From assembly GCF_014836495.1 (NCBI RefSeq), contig NZ_JACSQT010000004.1, forward strand, positions 62,001 through 126,000: 64,000 nt of DNA, in the 5' to 3' direction. Shown in pieces: positions 8,648 to 16,563 of the stretch. This DNA is from Cytobacillus stercorigallinarum. GTDB lineage: Bacteria; Bacillota; Bacilli; Bacillales; Cytobacillaceae. How positions within the stretch are numbered: position 1 is the stretch's first letter; each line of letters starts with the position of its first letter. A program made the translations under genes and the position numbers. Under the pieces are notes generated by a model. That model was not told where the DNA came from, searched no databases, and worked only from the letters and a program-made list of their open reading frames with translations.

Positions 8648-9502
8648 CTATTCAACGACTAACTTAATATTATTTCCAGCAGGGTCACTCACCATATAAC
8701 TGTCCGCTTGCTTCACGACCTCAATATTCATCGCTTGCAGTCTTTCAACAGCCTGTTCAAGCTTATTTTTCGGGAAAACGAGCGTATAGAAAGCCATCCC
8801 AACACTATTGGCTGAAGGTGCTACAGCCATGGTTCCGTTCCAAATATTTAAGCCAATATGATGATGGTACTTCCCAGTAGAAATAAACAATGCTTGATTA
8901 CCATAATGAGTAACTACTTCAAACCCTAAACCATCACAGTAAAAAGTCTTTGCTTCTTCTATATTATTTACATGTAAATGAATATGCCCCATAATTGTTT
9001 CTTTCGGCATACCACTCCACTCATTACCGTCCCATTCACTCATAATACTTTGAACATCTAAGGCATTGGTGCCCATTACAACTTCTTCGCCCCTCCAGTC
9101 CCAAGACGTTTTTGGGCGATCAGCGTAAATTTCAATGCCATTTCCGTCTGGGTCAGCTAAATAAAGGGCTTCACTCACATCATGATCTGACGCCCCTTGT
9201 AAAGGATAATTCACTTTAATAAAGTGGCGAATGATCTTGGCTAAATCATTTCTCGTTGGAAGCAAGATAGCAAAATGATATAACCCTGTTCTTCTCAGCT
9301 CTTTTTTCTGCAAACCTTCTGGCGCATGTAATTGCACTAAAGTTTGATTCCCATCAGCTGATAAAGACACTTCATGCTTGCTTTGATGCAATACTTGGAA
9401 ACCTAATATATCTTGATAGAATTTTAGTGATGTTTGTAAATCTGTTACTTTAAGATCTATTTTTTGTGCGTAAATATTTGGCTCTGCATGAAACGTATTC
9501 AT
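8648..9502 (-). CDS. VOC-family ring-cleaving dioxygenase, CatE-like
   Basis: A two-domain vicinal-oxygen-chelate protein of about 284 residues. Each half has the beta-alpha-beta-beta-beta pattern: the first from DLKVTDLQTSLKFY and the second from GHIHLHVNNIEEAKTFY. Potential iron ligands are the GHIHLHV histidines, GLYHFAI, and the glutamates in GNGIEIY or equivalents. The length and the GLYHFAILLP segment resemble the catechol-2,3-dioxygenase CatE (YfiE) of B. subtilis. The start is set at ATG 9502, nine bases after AAAGGGG; ATG 9508 is only three bases from it. It is the first gene of the operon, under the promoter at 9557-9585. Confidence 0.85.
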   Translation of the reverse strand: MNTFHAEPNIYAQKIDLKVTDLQTSLKFYQDILGFQVLHQSKHEVSLSADGNQTLVQLHAPEGLQKKELRRTGLYHFAILLPTRNDLAKIIRHFIKVNYPLQGASDHDVSEALYLADPDGNGIEIYADRPKTSWDWRGEEVVMGTNALDVQSIMSEWDGNEWSGMPKETIMGHIHLHVNNIEEAKTFYCDGLGFEVVTHYGNQALFISTGKYHHHIGLNIWNGTMAVAPSANSVGMAFYTLVFPKNKLEQAVERLQAMNIEVVKQADSYMVSDPAGNNIKLVVE

Positions 9503-9540
9503 TTGCATCGACCCCTTTACCTTTCTTTTCGTTATGCTAG

Positions 9541-9557
9541 TTACTTTATGTAAGTAA
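9541..9557. promoter_or_regulatory. Candidate HxlR operator 1
   Basis: The dyad TTACTT-tatgt-AAGTAA covers the predicted transcription start of the minus-strand operon and touches its -10 box. It is probably bound by the adjacent HxlR regulator. Confidence 0.6.
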
Positions 9558-9585
9558 TTATATTTTTGTTAACTACTTGTGTCAA
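9557..9585 (-). promoter_or_regulatory. Consensus sigma-A promoter of the VOC/monooxygenase/rib operon
   Basis: On the minus strand TTGACA (9585-9580) and TATAAT (9562-9557) are separated by exactly 17 bp. Both boxes match consensus perfectly. Two palindromes overlap it, implying a strong but repressed promoter. Confidence 0.85.
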
Positions 9586-9588
9586 GTA
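9574..9588. promoter_or_regulatory. Candidate HxlR operator 2
   Basis: The perfect dyad TACTTG-tgt-CAAGTA covers the -35 box of the minus-strand promoter. Its centre is about 32 bp (three helical turns) from operator 1, so both could be bound on the same DNA face. It also lies in the likely hxlR-gene promoter, suggesting autoregulation. Confidence 0.6.
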
Positions 9589-9642
9589 CAATAATCATGT
9601 ATTGTAATAATATAAGGAAATCATCGAATAGGGGTGACCATT

Positions 9643-9957
9643 TTGAATCAAGCACTGATATGTCCTCGATTCGAAAAAGCCATGAGTATCATGAGCCAGC
9701 GTTGGACTGGTCTAGTAATCTACCAACTATTAACAGGACCTAAACGCTTTTGTACATTAGAGTCTTCGATGGGCATTAGCGGTAGAGTTTTGTCCGAAAG
9801 ATTAAAGGACCTTGAACAACAAGGTATTGTTAAACGAGAGGTGTACCCAGAAACGCCCGTAAGAATAGAGTATTCGCTAACAGACCAAGGAATGGCCTTA
9901 GAGCCCGTTTTACGCGAAATAGAGAAGTGGTCGCAAGAATGGTTGCCAGCTGAATAA
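9643..9957 (+). CDS. HxlR-family transcriptional regulator (YodB/CatR-like redox sensor)
   Basis: A winged-helix HxlR (DUF24) regulator of about 104 residues. TTG at 9643 is chosen because AGGGGTG lies six bases upstream; the in-frame GTG at 9634 has no such box. This start puts the conserved cysteine at position 7 (MNQALICPRFEKAM), as in the quinone/diamide sensors CatR and YodB of B. subtilis. The DNA-binding segment is around GISGRVLSERLKDLEQQGIV. It is divergent from the dioxygenase operon and two dyads lie between them. By family analogy it represses the operon until Cys7 is alkylated or oxidised by a quinone; this is inference. Confidence 0.88.
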   Translation: MNQALICPRFEKAMSIMSQRWTGLVIYQLLTGPKRFCTLESSMGISGRVLSERLKDLEQQGIVKREVYPETPVRIEYSLTDQGMALEPVLREIEKWSQEWLPAE

Positions 9958-9964
9958 GAATGAC

Positions 9965-9999
9965 AAAATCCCCATATAGCGTATCTATAGGGGTCTTTT
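9965..9999 (+). terminator. Terminator after the HxlR gene
   Basis: CCCCATATA and TATAGGGG form a hairpin starting about 13 bp after the stop codon, followed by TCTTTTC. Confidence 0.7.
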
Positions 10000-10011
10000 C
10001 ATCGGAAATCA

Positions 10012-10044
10012 CTTATGTGGGCAATGCCTTTTGCCCACATAGGT
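10012..10044. repeat. Strong hairpin between converging genes
   Basis: ATGTGGGCAA (10015) pairs with TTGCCCACAT (ends 10040), extended by flanking ACTT/AGGT with one wobble. A GGTTTTTG run follows on the plus strand, so it may be a second terminator. Confidence 0.6.
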
Positions 10045-10104
10045 GGTTTTTGAGTCATCTTGTGGTCATTTTATTCTTAGCAGAGGCATCATCACTATTT
10101 TCTC

Positions 10105-10130
10105 CAAAAAAATCCCGGCGCATCGGCCGG
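10105..10130 (-). terminator. Terminator of the fdh operon
   Basis: CCGGC and GCCGG flank a six-base loop, with a T run on the minus strand (forward A7 at 10106-10112). It lies 13 bp after the DUF1641 stop. Confidence 0.8.
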
Positions 10131-10142
10131 AATTTAATTTTT

Positions 10143-10745
10143 TTATTTTCTTTTTATAAATAACGGGATAGACATCACTGCTGCTCCACCTATAAACAAG
10201 AGCCAATTCTTATTAAACTTGCGGCTCTCGGAATTTTGTTTGCCTTTCTCTACCTCTTTCTCTTCCTTACCCTCACTTTTTGAACCAAGTCCCTTCACAA
10301 AAGCAAGTAAAATACTCATCCCTTCCCTCACCTCTGTGTCCCTTAGCATAGATAGCATGGTACCCTCCTTTTTTTCCTTATCTGATTGTTGAACTTCTAC
10401 CATGCGGGTGAGTGCAGTATTTACTTTATCAATCATCGGTTCCCATTCCTTTAAATCCATTTTTCCCAAGACTTCAAGAAGAAGAAACGCATTTTTAATT
10501 GATCCTGTCACTTCAGGATGATCCAGTGATAAGACGACACGGTCGAGAATTTTGTCACTCTGCCCAAGCATACTTTCAACGATATGAAGGATGCCTTTTT
10601 CGTGGATTCTTTGTATTAAATGAATAGAATCAATGATTGCTTGGCGGTTATTTACAATACTATCTTCTAATTCCTTTAATTCCTTCTTCCTCTGCTCTTC
10701 AGGCGACACATCTATTTTACGAATGACTGTTGTTGCTTTAGCCAT
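10143..10745 (-). CDS. DUF1641 protein, formate dehydrogenase accessory (YjgD/YrhD-like)
   Basis: A 200-residue protein whose central part (about residues 35-150, helical, IVESMLGQSDKILDRVV and following) fits DUF1641. In Bacillus this family is encoded next to FdhF-type molybdoenzymes (yjgC-yjgD, yrhE-yrhD). The C-terminus adds a charged Lys/Glu linker and one hydrophobic segment (WLLFIGGAAVMSIPLFI) ending in KRK, which may anchor the protein to the membrane. It overlaps the dehydrogenase gene by 8 bp and its AGGAGG box lies inside that gene, so translation is coupled. It may link the soluble dehydrogenase to the membrane, which is inference. Confidence 0.85.
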   Translation of the reverse strand: MAKATTVIRKIDVSPEEQRKKELKELEDSIVNNRQAIIDSIHLIQRIHEKGILHIVESMLGQSDKILDRVVLSLDHPEVTGSIKNAFLLLEVLGKMDLKEWEPMIDKVNTALTRMVEVQQSDKEKKEGTMLSMLRDTEVREGMSILLAFVKGLGSKSEGKEEKEVEKGKQNSESRKFNKNWLLFIGGAAVMSIPLFIKRK

Positions 10746-13692
10746 GGTTCCTCCTCCTCTCTCTCACAAGATCTCCAGGGAAAATATAGTCACTTCTCCG
10801 CCATTTCCCTTCAACATTCACACCTACTTGCGGCTGAGGTGTGCCGAAACGATGATTCTTTCGTGGTAGTGGAGATTCGCCATCTTCTTCTATCACCTCA
10901 AGCTTTGCTGAGATCTCTTTATATGCAGGTGTATCTGTATCTTTATCTGTATGCGAACTAGTTAAATAGTTAATAGCGCCTTCTCCAGATGTATTCATTG
11001 GTAGATAAACTTGCTTACCTTTAACTCGATCAGTGACGAGACAGCTTACTTTCACACTGCCATATGGAGAAGTTAACCTGACCTTCGTGCCATCTTTGAT
11101 CCCTCTTTCTGCTGCCAATTGGTCGGACACCTCCAGAAAGACATTAGGTGTTTTACCGGAAATTGATTTAGACTTGTAAGTCATATTGCCTTCATGAAAA
11201 TGTTCTAGCAGTCGACCATTGTTGACATGAATATCATATTCTCCCGTGAAAGCGAGCGGTTGTGTCCATTTCACTGGATGGAGAATAGCTTTCCCACCTG
11301 GAAGTGGAAATCCATCTGTGAACAAAAGAGGAGTATCTTTGCCATCTGCTGCTACTGGCCATTGTAAACTTTTATAGCCTTCTAAACGATCATAATTGAC
11401 TCCAGCCATTAACGGGGTAAGGGAGGCGACTTCATCCATAATCTCACTTGGATGTTTATAGTTCCAATTTCCACCTAGTTGATTAGCAATAGCCATAATA
11501 ATTTCCCAATCTGGCTTAGAATCACCTAACGGTTCCATTACTCTATATAACCGTTGAATTCTTCTTTCAGTATTGGTAAATGTTCCTTCTTTCTCCAAAC
11601 TAGGGCTTGCTGGTAAGACAACATCCGCATATTGGCATGTTTTAGAGAAAAAGATATCTTGCACAATAAATAAATCTAGTTTTTCAAAAGCTGCTTGTAC
11701 ATGATTTATATTCGTATCAACAATACCCATATCTTCGCCTTTTATATATAAAGCCTTTAATTTCCCTTCATGGATGGCTTCAACCATCTCTTGATTATTT
11801 AACCCCGGCTCACTAGGGAGGTCTACACCCCAATGCTTCTCAAAACGTTGTCTTACATTTTCATCGGTTACAAATTGATAACCAGGGAAACGATCTGGCA
11901 TACTGCCAAAATCACTTGTTCCTTGCACATTATTATGACCTCTAAGTGGATAAGCACCTGCACCTGGTTTCATATAATTCCCTGTTACAAGGAGCAAATT
12001 AGAGATAGCTGTACTTGTGTCACTGCCTCCACCATGTTGTGTCACACCCATCGCCCAAAGGATAGATGTTGTTTTTGCTTCATGGATTCGTTCAGCGATT
12101 GAGATGAGCTCTTCTTCTGATAAGTGCGTCACTTCAGAAGCATATGATAATGTATAAGGCGTTAAACTTTCGAAGAAAACTTCTACATCATTGACGTGCG
12201 CAGCTAAGAACGCTTCATCATGCCAGCCTTGATCGACTATATATTTTGTGACTGCTGAAAGCCAAACGAGGTCGCTGCCCGGAGCAGGTTGAACGAAAAG
12301 GTCTGCTCGTTCAGCTAATTCATGCTTCCGAATATCAGCCACAATCACTTTTTGACCGTTTAATTTTTGCGCTCGTTTTACTCTTGTCGCCAAAACAGGA
12401 TGGGATTCTGCTGTATTGGAGCCAATAGAAATGATCAACTCGGCTTGGGCAATATCACTAATACTACCGGAATCGCCTCCGTAACCTACTGTTCTCCAAA
12501 GTCCTTTTGTTGCTGGAGATTGGCAATAACGTGAACAATTATCCACATTATTTGTCCCGATGACAGCTCTCGCTAACTTTTGCATTAAATAGGACTCTTC
12601 ATTTGTACATTTAGAAGAGGAAACAAAAGCTAATGAATCAGGACCATGATTCGTTTTTATATCAGTCATTTTTGAGCGAATAAAAGTAAGCGCTTCCTCC
12701 CATTCCACTTCTCTGAAACCTTCTTCATCTCTTATTAATGGCTTGGTCAATCGTTCTTCACTATTAACAAAATCCCACCCGAATTTGCCTTTCACACAAG
12801 TTGACACACCATTTGCTGGTGCTTCTTCCTGTGGTTCTACTTTTAATATTTGCCTTCCTTTTGTCCACACATCAAACGAACAGCCAACACCACAATATGT
12901 ACAGACTGTCTTAGTCTTTTTGATTCTTTCTTCTCGCATAGTTGCTTCAATATCTGAAATGGTTAAAAGGGAATCATAACCTGTTTCAATATTCTTCGTT
13001 AGTTCAATCATCGGACGAAGAGATTGTTGTTTCACACCGGTTAAGAATCCGGCTTCTCCTTCCATCCCTACTTCCATCATGGCATTACAAGGGCAAACAG
13101 TTGAACAATGACCACAGTTTACACATGATGATTCTTCAATCGGTGAATCCTTGTCCCAGATTACTCGTGGTCGTTTTAAGTCCCAATCAATTGTTAACGT
13201 TTCATTCACTTGTAAGTTTTGACATGCTTCGACACATCTACCGCAAAGGATACATTGATCAGGATCATAGCGATAAAACGCATTTCTTTGTACCTCTGCA
13301 TCTTTTGGTGTATGATCAGTCTCTTGATGAGAAATCTTCATTTCTTTGACGGTATTATGTATTTCGCAATTACCGTTGTTAAAGTCACAAACTGTGCAAT
13401 ATAATTCATGATTACCCAGAATCCGATCCATAGCGATGATCTGTGCTTCATGGATATCCTCACCTACTGTTTCAATTTCATCATTTGGCCGTATGGTCGT
13501 AGAGCACGAACGAACATATTCGCCATTTACTTTCACAATACAAGTGTCGCAAGTTTCAATAGCTCCTAAACTAGGAAGATAACAAAGTGATGGTATGTCT
13601 ATATTCTCTGTATTTAATAGTTGCATGACCGACTTCTGATTACTCACACTGGTTGCTTCGCCATTAACTGTGACCTCAAACTTCTCTGTCAC
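10738..13692 (-). CDS. fdhF: Formate dehydrogenase alpha subunit-like Mo-bisMGD oxidoreductase
   Basis: A 984-residue iron-sulfur molybdoenzyme. In order: an N-terminal 2Fe-2S domain (Cys37, Cys48, Cys51, Cys63), a His/Cys cluster region near 95-111, two 4Fe-4S ferredoxin motifs (CILCGRC near 147 and CVNCGHC near 190), a molybdopterin Fe4S4 motif (CTYCGVGC near 264), then catalytic and C-terminal guanylate-binding domains. The likely molybdenum ligand is Cys390 in CSRYCQSP. The residue after it is Gln391, where formate dehydrogenases of the E. coli FdhF type have His. The gene starts with GTG after AAGGGGGG. The length and the DUF1641 partner match the Bacillus YjgC/YrhE group; whether formate is the substrate is not settled. 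Confidence 0.87.
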   Translation of the reverse strand: MTEKFEVTVNGEATSVSNQKSVMQLLNTENIDIPSLCYLPSLGAIETCDTCIVKVNGEYVRSCSTTIRPNDEIETVGEDIHEAQIIAMDRILGNHELYCTVCDFNNGNCEIHNTVKEMKISHQETDHTPKDAEVQRNAFYRYDPDQCILCGRCVEACQNLQVNETLTIDWDLKRPRVIWDKDSPIEESSCVNCGHCSTVCPCNAMMEVGMEGEAGFLTGVKQQSLRPMIELTKNIETGYDSLLTISDIEATMREERIKKTKTVCTYCGVGCSFDVWTKGRQILKVEPQEEAPANGVSTCVKGKFGWDFVNSEERLTKPLIRDEEGFREVEWEEALTFIRSKMTDIKTNHGPDSLAFVSSSKCTNEESYLMQKLARAVIGTNNVDNCSRYCQSPATKGLWRTVGYGGDSGSISDIAQAELIISIGSNTAESHPVLATRVKRAQKLNGQKVIVADIRKHELAERADLFVQPAPGSDLVWLSAVTKYIVDQGWHDEAFLAAHVNDVEVFFESLTPYTLSYASEVTHLSEEELISIAERIHEAKTTSILWAMGVTQHGGGSDTSTAISNLLLVTGNYMKPGAGAYPLRGHNNVQGTSDFGSMPDRFPGYQFVTDENVRQRFEKHWGVDLPSEPGLNNQEMVEAIHEGKLKALYIKGEDMGIVDTNINHVQAAFEKLDLFIVQDIFFSKTCQYADVVLPASPSLEKEGTFTNTERRIQRLYRVMEPLGDSKPDWEIIMAIANQLGGNWNYKHPSEIMDEVASLTPLMAGVNYDRLEGYKSLQWPVAADGKDTPLLFTDGFPLPGGKAILHPVKWTQPLAFTGEYDIHVNNGRLLEHFHEGNMTYKSKSISGKTPNVFLEVSDQLAAERGIKDGTKVRLTSPYGSVKVSCLVTDRVKGKQVYLPMNTSGEGAINYLTSSHTDKDTDTPAYKEISAKLEVIEEDGESPLPRKNHRFGTPQPQVGVNVEGKWRRSDYIFPGDLVRERRRNHG

Positions 13693-13940
13693 GATGAGCC
13701 CCCCTTAATCCTTTATTTACCTATCTACTATTTTCCCTTTTACCCTTTCATTCCCTGCATAAACAGCGTAATGTTTTTATAATTTTCCGTTAATTAAAAG
13801 CGTTATAATCAACTAGCCTTCTCTTAATCAATACTTAAATACGATATAAATTGTCATACTCTATATAGAAGATCCGTTCATATTAAGAATTCTCATTTAT
13901 GTAGGGTACTTTTTCACTGAAATTTCTTTTATTTCTAAAA
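13693..13940. other. Intergenic region upstream of the fdh operon
   Basis: About 250 AT-rich bases that must hold the fdhF promoter. I found no convincing -35/-10 pair, FNR box or riboswitch. Confidence 0.3.
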
Positions 13941-13942
13941 CG

Positions 13943-13995
13943 AAAAAACTCATCCCCCCAAACGGTCAAGTTTGGTTAAGGATGAGTAAAAAAAA
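13943..13995 (-). terminator. Terminator of the yitT gene
   Basis: ACTCATCC and GGATGAGT flank an inner AAAC/GTTT pairing, with A7 on the left and on the right, five bases from the stop codon at 14000. Confidence 0.8.
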
Positions 13996-13999
13996 TGAA

Positions 14000-14878
14000 T
14001 TAGTGAATGTTCGTTTTCCTAAAACTTCCACCTTTAACTTCTGCTACATCGTAAACGGTGACGAATGCCTCTTCATCAATTTCCGAAATGATTTCTTTCA
14101 TTTTGCTTTCCTCTAAACGGTTAATGACACAAGTAATTTCGATGAACTTTTCATGCGAATAACCGCCATACGCTTCTTTGTACGTAGCACTACGTCCAAG
14201 ACGGTCGCGAATGGTTTCTACCATAGTGACTGGTTCTGTTGTAATGATCTTAAATGTTTTCGAACCACTTAAACCTTCTTCAACAATATGTATCACTTTA
14301 CTTGCAATAAAATAAGCAATCGCAGATAAGAACGCGCCCTGCAGACCAAATACAGTAGAAACAATAATAAAGACAAATAAATTCAGGAATAGAATTAAAT
14401 CACTTGTTCCGAATGGGAGTTTTCGTGAAAGTAGCACAGCAAGCATGTCGATGCCATCAAGTGCCCCACCATTACGTAAAGCTAACCCCATACCAAAACC
14501 AAGAATAATCCCACCTACAACTGTGACAAGGAGTGTATCACCTTGAATAATGACTGGTATATGATGCATAAGGCTTGTACCTGCAGCTAAAGAAGCAATA
14601 CCAATAATTGAATAAATGGCAAATGTTTTACCAATTTGTTTATAACCTAACCAAACAAAAGGTATATTAAGAATTGCGATTAAAACACCTAATGGGATAT
14701 CAAATAGTTGCGAACCTACAATACTGATACCCGTAACGCCTCCATCTGATACATTATTAGGAATCAAGACCGCCTCTAGTCCATAAGCAGCGATAAAACC
14801 ACCTATAATGACAATCAGACATCTCATCACCATTTTTAATATATTTTGTTTACTTTTCTTTTTACTCTTTGTTTCCAT
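14000..14878 (-). CDS. YitT family membrane protein with DUF2179 domain
   Basis: About 292 residues with five to six hydrophobic segments in the first 200 residues (for example CLIVIIGGFIAAYGL and the VVGGIILGFGMGLAL region). A soluble C-terminal DUF2179 domain follows (about residues 215-285, ITTEPVTMVETIRDRLGR). The motif IPNNVSDGGVTGIS is characteristic of YitT/YqfU/YpjC proteins of Bacillus. Their function is unknown; they are thought to be transporters or membrane sensors. Two consecutive ATG codons occur at 14881 and 14878; the second is better spaced from AGAGGAG. It is a single-gene unit with its own terminator. Confidence 0.88.
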   Translation of the reverse strand: METKSKKKSKQNILKMVMRCLIVIIGGFIAAYGLEAVLIPNNVSDGGVTGISIVGSQLFDIPLGVLIAILNIPFVWLGYKQIGKTFAIYSIIGIASLAAGTSLMHHIPVIIQGDTLLVTVVGGIILGFGMGLALRNGGALDGIDMLAVLLSRKLPFGTSDLILFLNLFVFIIVSTVFGLQGAFLSAIAYFIASKVIHIVEEGLSGSKTFKIITTEPVTMVETIRDRLGRSATYKEAYGGYSHEKFIEITCVINRLEESKMKEIISEIDEEAFVTVYDVAEVKGGSFRKTNIH

Positions 14879-15038
14879 CATAATCTCCTCTTTACTTTTT
14901 CAAATTGATACATAGATAGAATAAATTCCCTATCATCCCTTTCTAACGAAAAATTTACCCCTAAAAACAGTTACTTCTATTATAACTTAATTATTCTCAT
15001 CCTTTATAACAAAGTTTCTGTCTGATTCTTAATAATAT

Positions 15039-15051
15039 CCCATATTATGGG
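15039..15051. promoter_or_regulatory. Palindrome upstream of the cyd operon
   Basis: CCCATA-t-TATGGG is a perfect 13-bp dyad about 20 bp before the ribosome binding site of the first small gene. It could be an operator; no canonical Rex site was seen. Confidence 0.35.
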
Positions 15052-15084
15052 CAAACTTAGTTTGAAATAAAGGAGGAGACAAAA

Positions 15085-15177
15085 ATGTATAAAAAACAGG
15101 AGACAAAGCTTATTTTCTTAGCCTTTTCAATCGCCTTTATTCTCGGCTTATCCATCCTAGGGCGCTTATTCCACTAA
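15085..15177 (+). CDS. Thirty-residue membrane peptide preceding cydA
   Basis: ATG at 15085 follows an excellent AAAGGAGGAG box with 8-base spacing. It encodes 30 residues, MYKKQETKLIFLAF then a hydrophobic stretch ending ILGRLFH: a basic N-terminus and one membrane helix. The stop is 33 bp before cydA, so it is the first gene of the cytochrome bd operon. It differs in sequence and position from CydS, which lies at the other end. Small single-helix subunits (CydX, CydS, CydH) are known in bd oxidases, so an oxidase-associated subunit or assembly peptide is a reasonable inference; the function is not proven. Confidence 0.6.
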   Translation: MYKKQETKLIFLAFSIAFILGLSILGRLFH

Positions 15178-15210
15178 ATATAAAAGAAAATAACGAAAGA
15201 AGGGATTCAA

Positions 15211-16563
15211 TTGGCTAGTGAACAAAGTGTTTTATTTAGCCGTGCTTTGACAGAGTTAACATTAACTTTCCATATCATTTACGCAACTATTGGTGTAGGA
15301 ATCCCACTAATGATTATGATTGCCCAATGGATCGGAATTAAAAAGCAAGATGATCATTACATATTACTGGCTCGTCGCTGGGCAAGAGGATTCGTCATTA
15401 CCGTAGCAGTTGGCGTTGTAACAGGAACTGCCATCGGCTTGCAGCTTTCTCTTCTTTGGCCACGCTTTATGGAACTAGTAGGACATATTATTGCTCTTCC
15501 ATTATTTATGGAAGTATTTGCTTTCTTCTTTGAGGCGATCTTTCTTGGTATTTACTTATATACATGGGATCGATTTGAAAATCAAAAAAAACATTTACTA
15601 TTGCTAATCCCTGTTGCTTTAGGTGCTTCATTTTCGGCAGTGTTTATTACTGTGGTCAATGCCTTTATGAATTCACCACAAGGGTTTGATATTGTCGATG
15701 GACAGCTTGTTAATATTTCTCCATTGCTAGCCATGTTTAATCCAGCTATGCCGACAAAGGTGGCACATGTTTTAAGTACGGCATATATGACTTCAGCGTT
15801 TATACTTGCTAGTATTGCTGCTTATCGTATGCTTAGAGGTTCAACCCATCTCTATCATAAAAAAGCACTTTATCTAACTTTAAAACTCGCACTCGTTTTC
15901 TCCATCACCACCGCCCTTTTAGGTGATTTCGCTGGAAAATATTTAGCAGAATATCAACCGGAGAAGCTTGCCGCTGCCGAGTGGCATTTTGAAACAGAAG
16001 AAAATGCGCCTCTTATTCTGTATGGTGTATTAGATGGTGAAGAGATTAAGTATGCGATTCGTATTCCTTACGCTTTAAGTATACTTGCACACAGCAATCC
16101 ATTTGCCGAAGTCATCGGTTTGGATCAGTTTGATGAAGATGTTACGCCACCTTTATATATTCATTATTTATTCGATATTATGGTGACTTTAGGTATGCTC
16201 CTTATTTTCATTGCCCTACTGTATATTATTGGGCTGATGAGGAATTGGTCCTTTATCCATGCCAAATGGTTTTTATGGACAATGGTGCTTTCCGGACCAC
16301 TTTCAATGATCGCCATTGAAGTGGGGTGGTGGTTCACAGAAGTAGGTAGACAGCCTTGGATTCTCCATGGATTAATGCGAACAGCTGAAGCGGCAACGAG
16401 CAATGAACATGTAGGCTGGATGCTTGTTCTGTTTGCCTGTTTATATCTCTTGCTCGGTGCAGGAAGTATTTACGTACTCACAAGTATGTTCAAAAGAAAC
16501 ACGGTTGAACAAGAATTAGCTGATCGAAAAATAGAAAAAGGCGGTGACACTTTTGACTCTTGA
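15211..16563 (+). CDS. cydA: Cytochrome bd-type quinol oxidase subunit I
   Basis: A 450-residue CydA starting at TTG 15211 after a GAAAGAAGGGA box. Heme ligand candidates are His21 in TFHIIYA and His187 in AHVLSTAY. The GRQPW signature of the family is present (VGRQPWILHGLMRT). The quinol loop after EYQPEKLAAAEWHFE is short, placing it in the short-Q-loop group usual for Gram-positives. About nine membrane helices are visible. Together with CydB and CydS it reduces oxygen to water with electrons from menaquinol and has high oxygen affinity. No cydCD exporter genes follow, so heme insertion factors must be elsewhere. Confidence 0.95.
   Translation: MASEQSVLFSRALTELTLTFHIIYATIGVGIPLMIMIAQWIGIKKQDDHYILLARRWARGFVITVAVGVVTGTAIGLQLSLLWPRFMELVGHIIALPLFMEVFAFFFEAIFLGIYLYTWDRFENQKKHLLLLIPVALGASFSAVFITVVNAFMNSPQGFDIVDGQLVNISPLLAMFNPAMPTKVAHVLSTAYMTSAFILASIAAYRMLRGSTHLYHKKALYLTLKLALVFSITTALLGDFAGKYLAEYQPEKLAAAEWHFETEENAPLILYGVLDGEEIKYAIRIPYALSILAHSNPFAEVIGLDQFDEDVTPPLYIHYLFDIMVTLGMLLIFIALLYIIGLMRNWSFIHAKWFLWTMVLSGPLSMIAIEVGWWFTEVGRQPWILHGLMRTAEAATSNEHVGWMLVLFACLYLLLGAGSIYVLTSMFKRNTVEQELADRKIEKGGDTFDS

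Noticed and set aside
9508-9642. FMN riboswitch upstream of the operon containing ribA and ribD
   Set aside because: The region is only 135 bp and is filled by a promoter and dyads; no RFN-element blocks occur.
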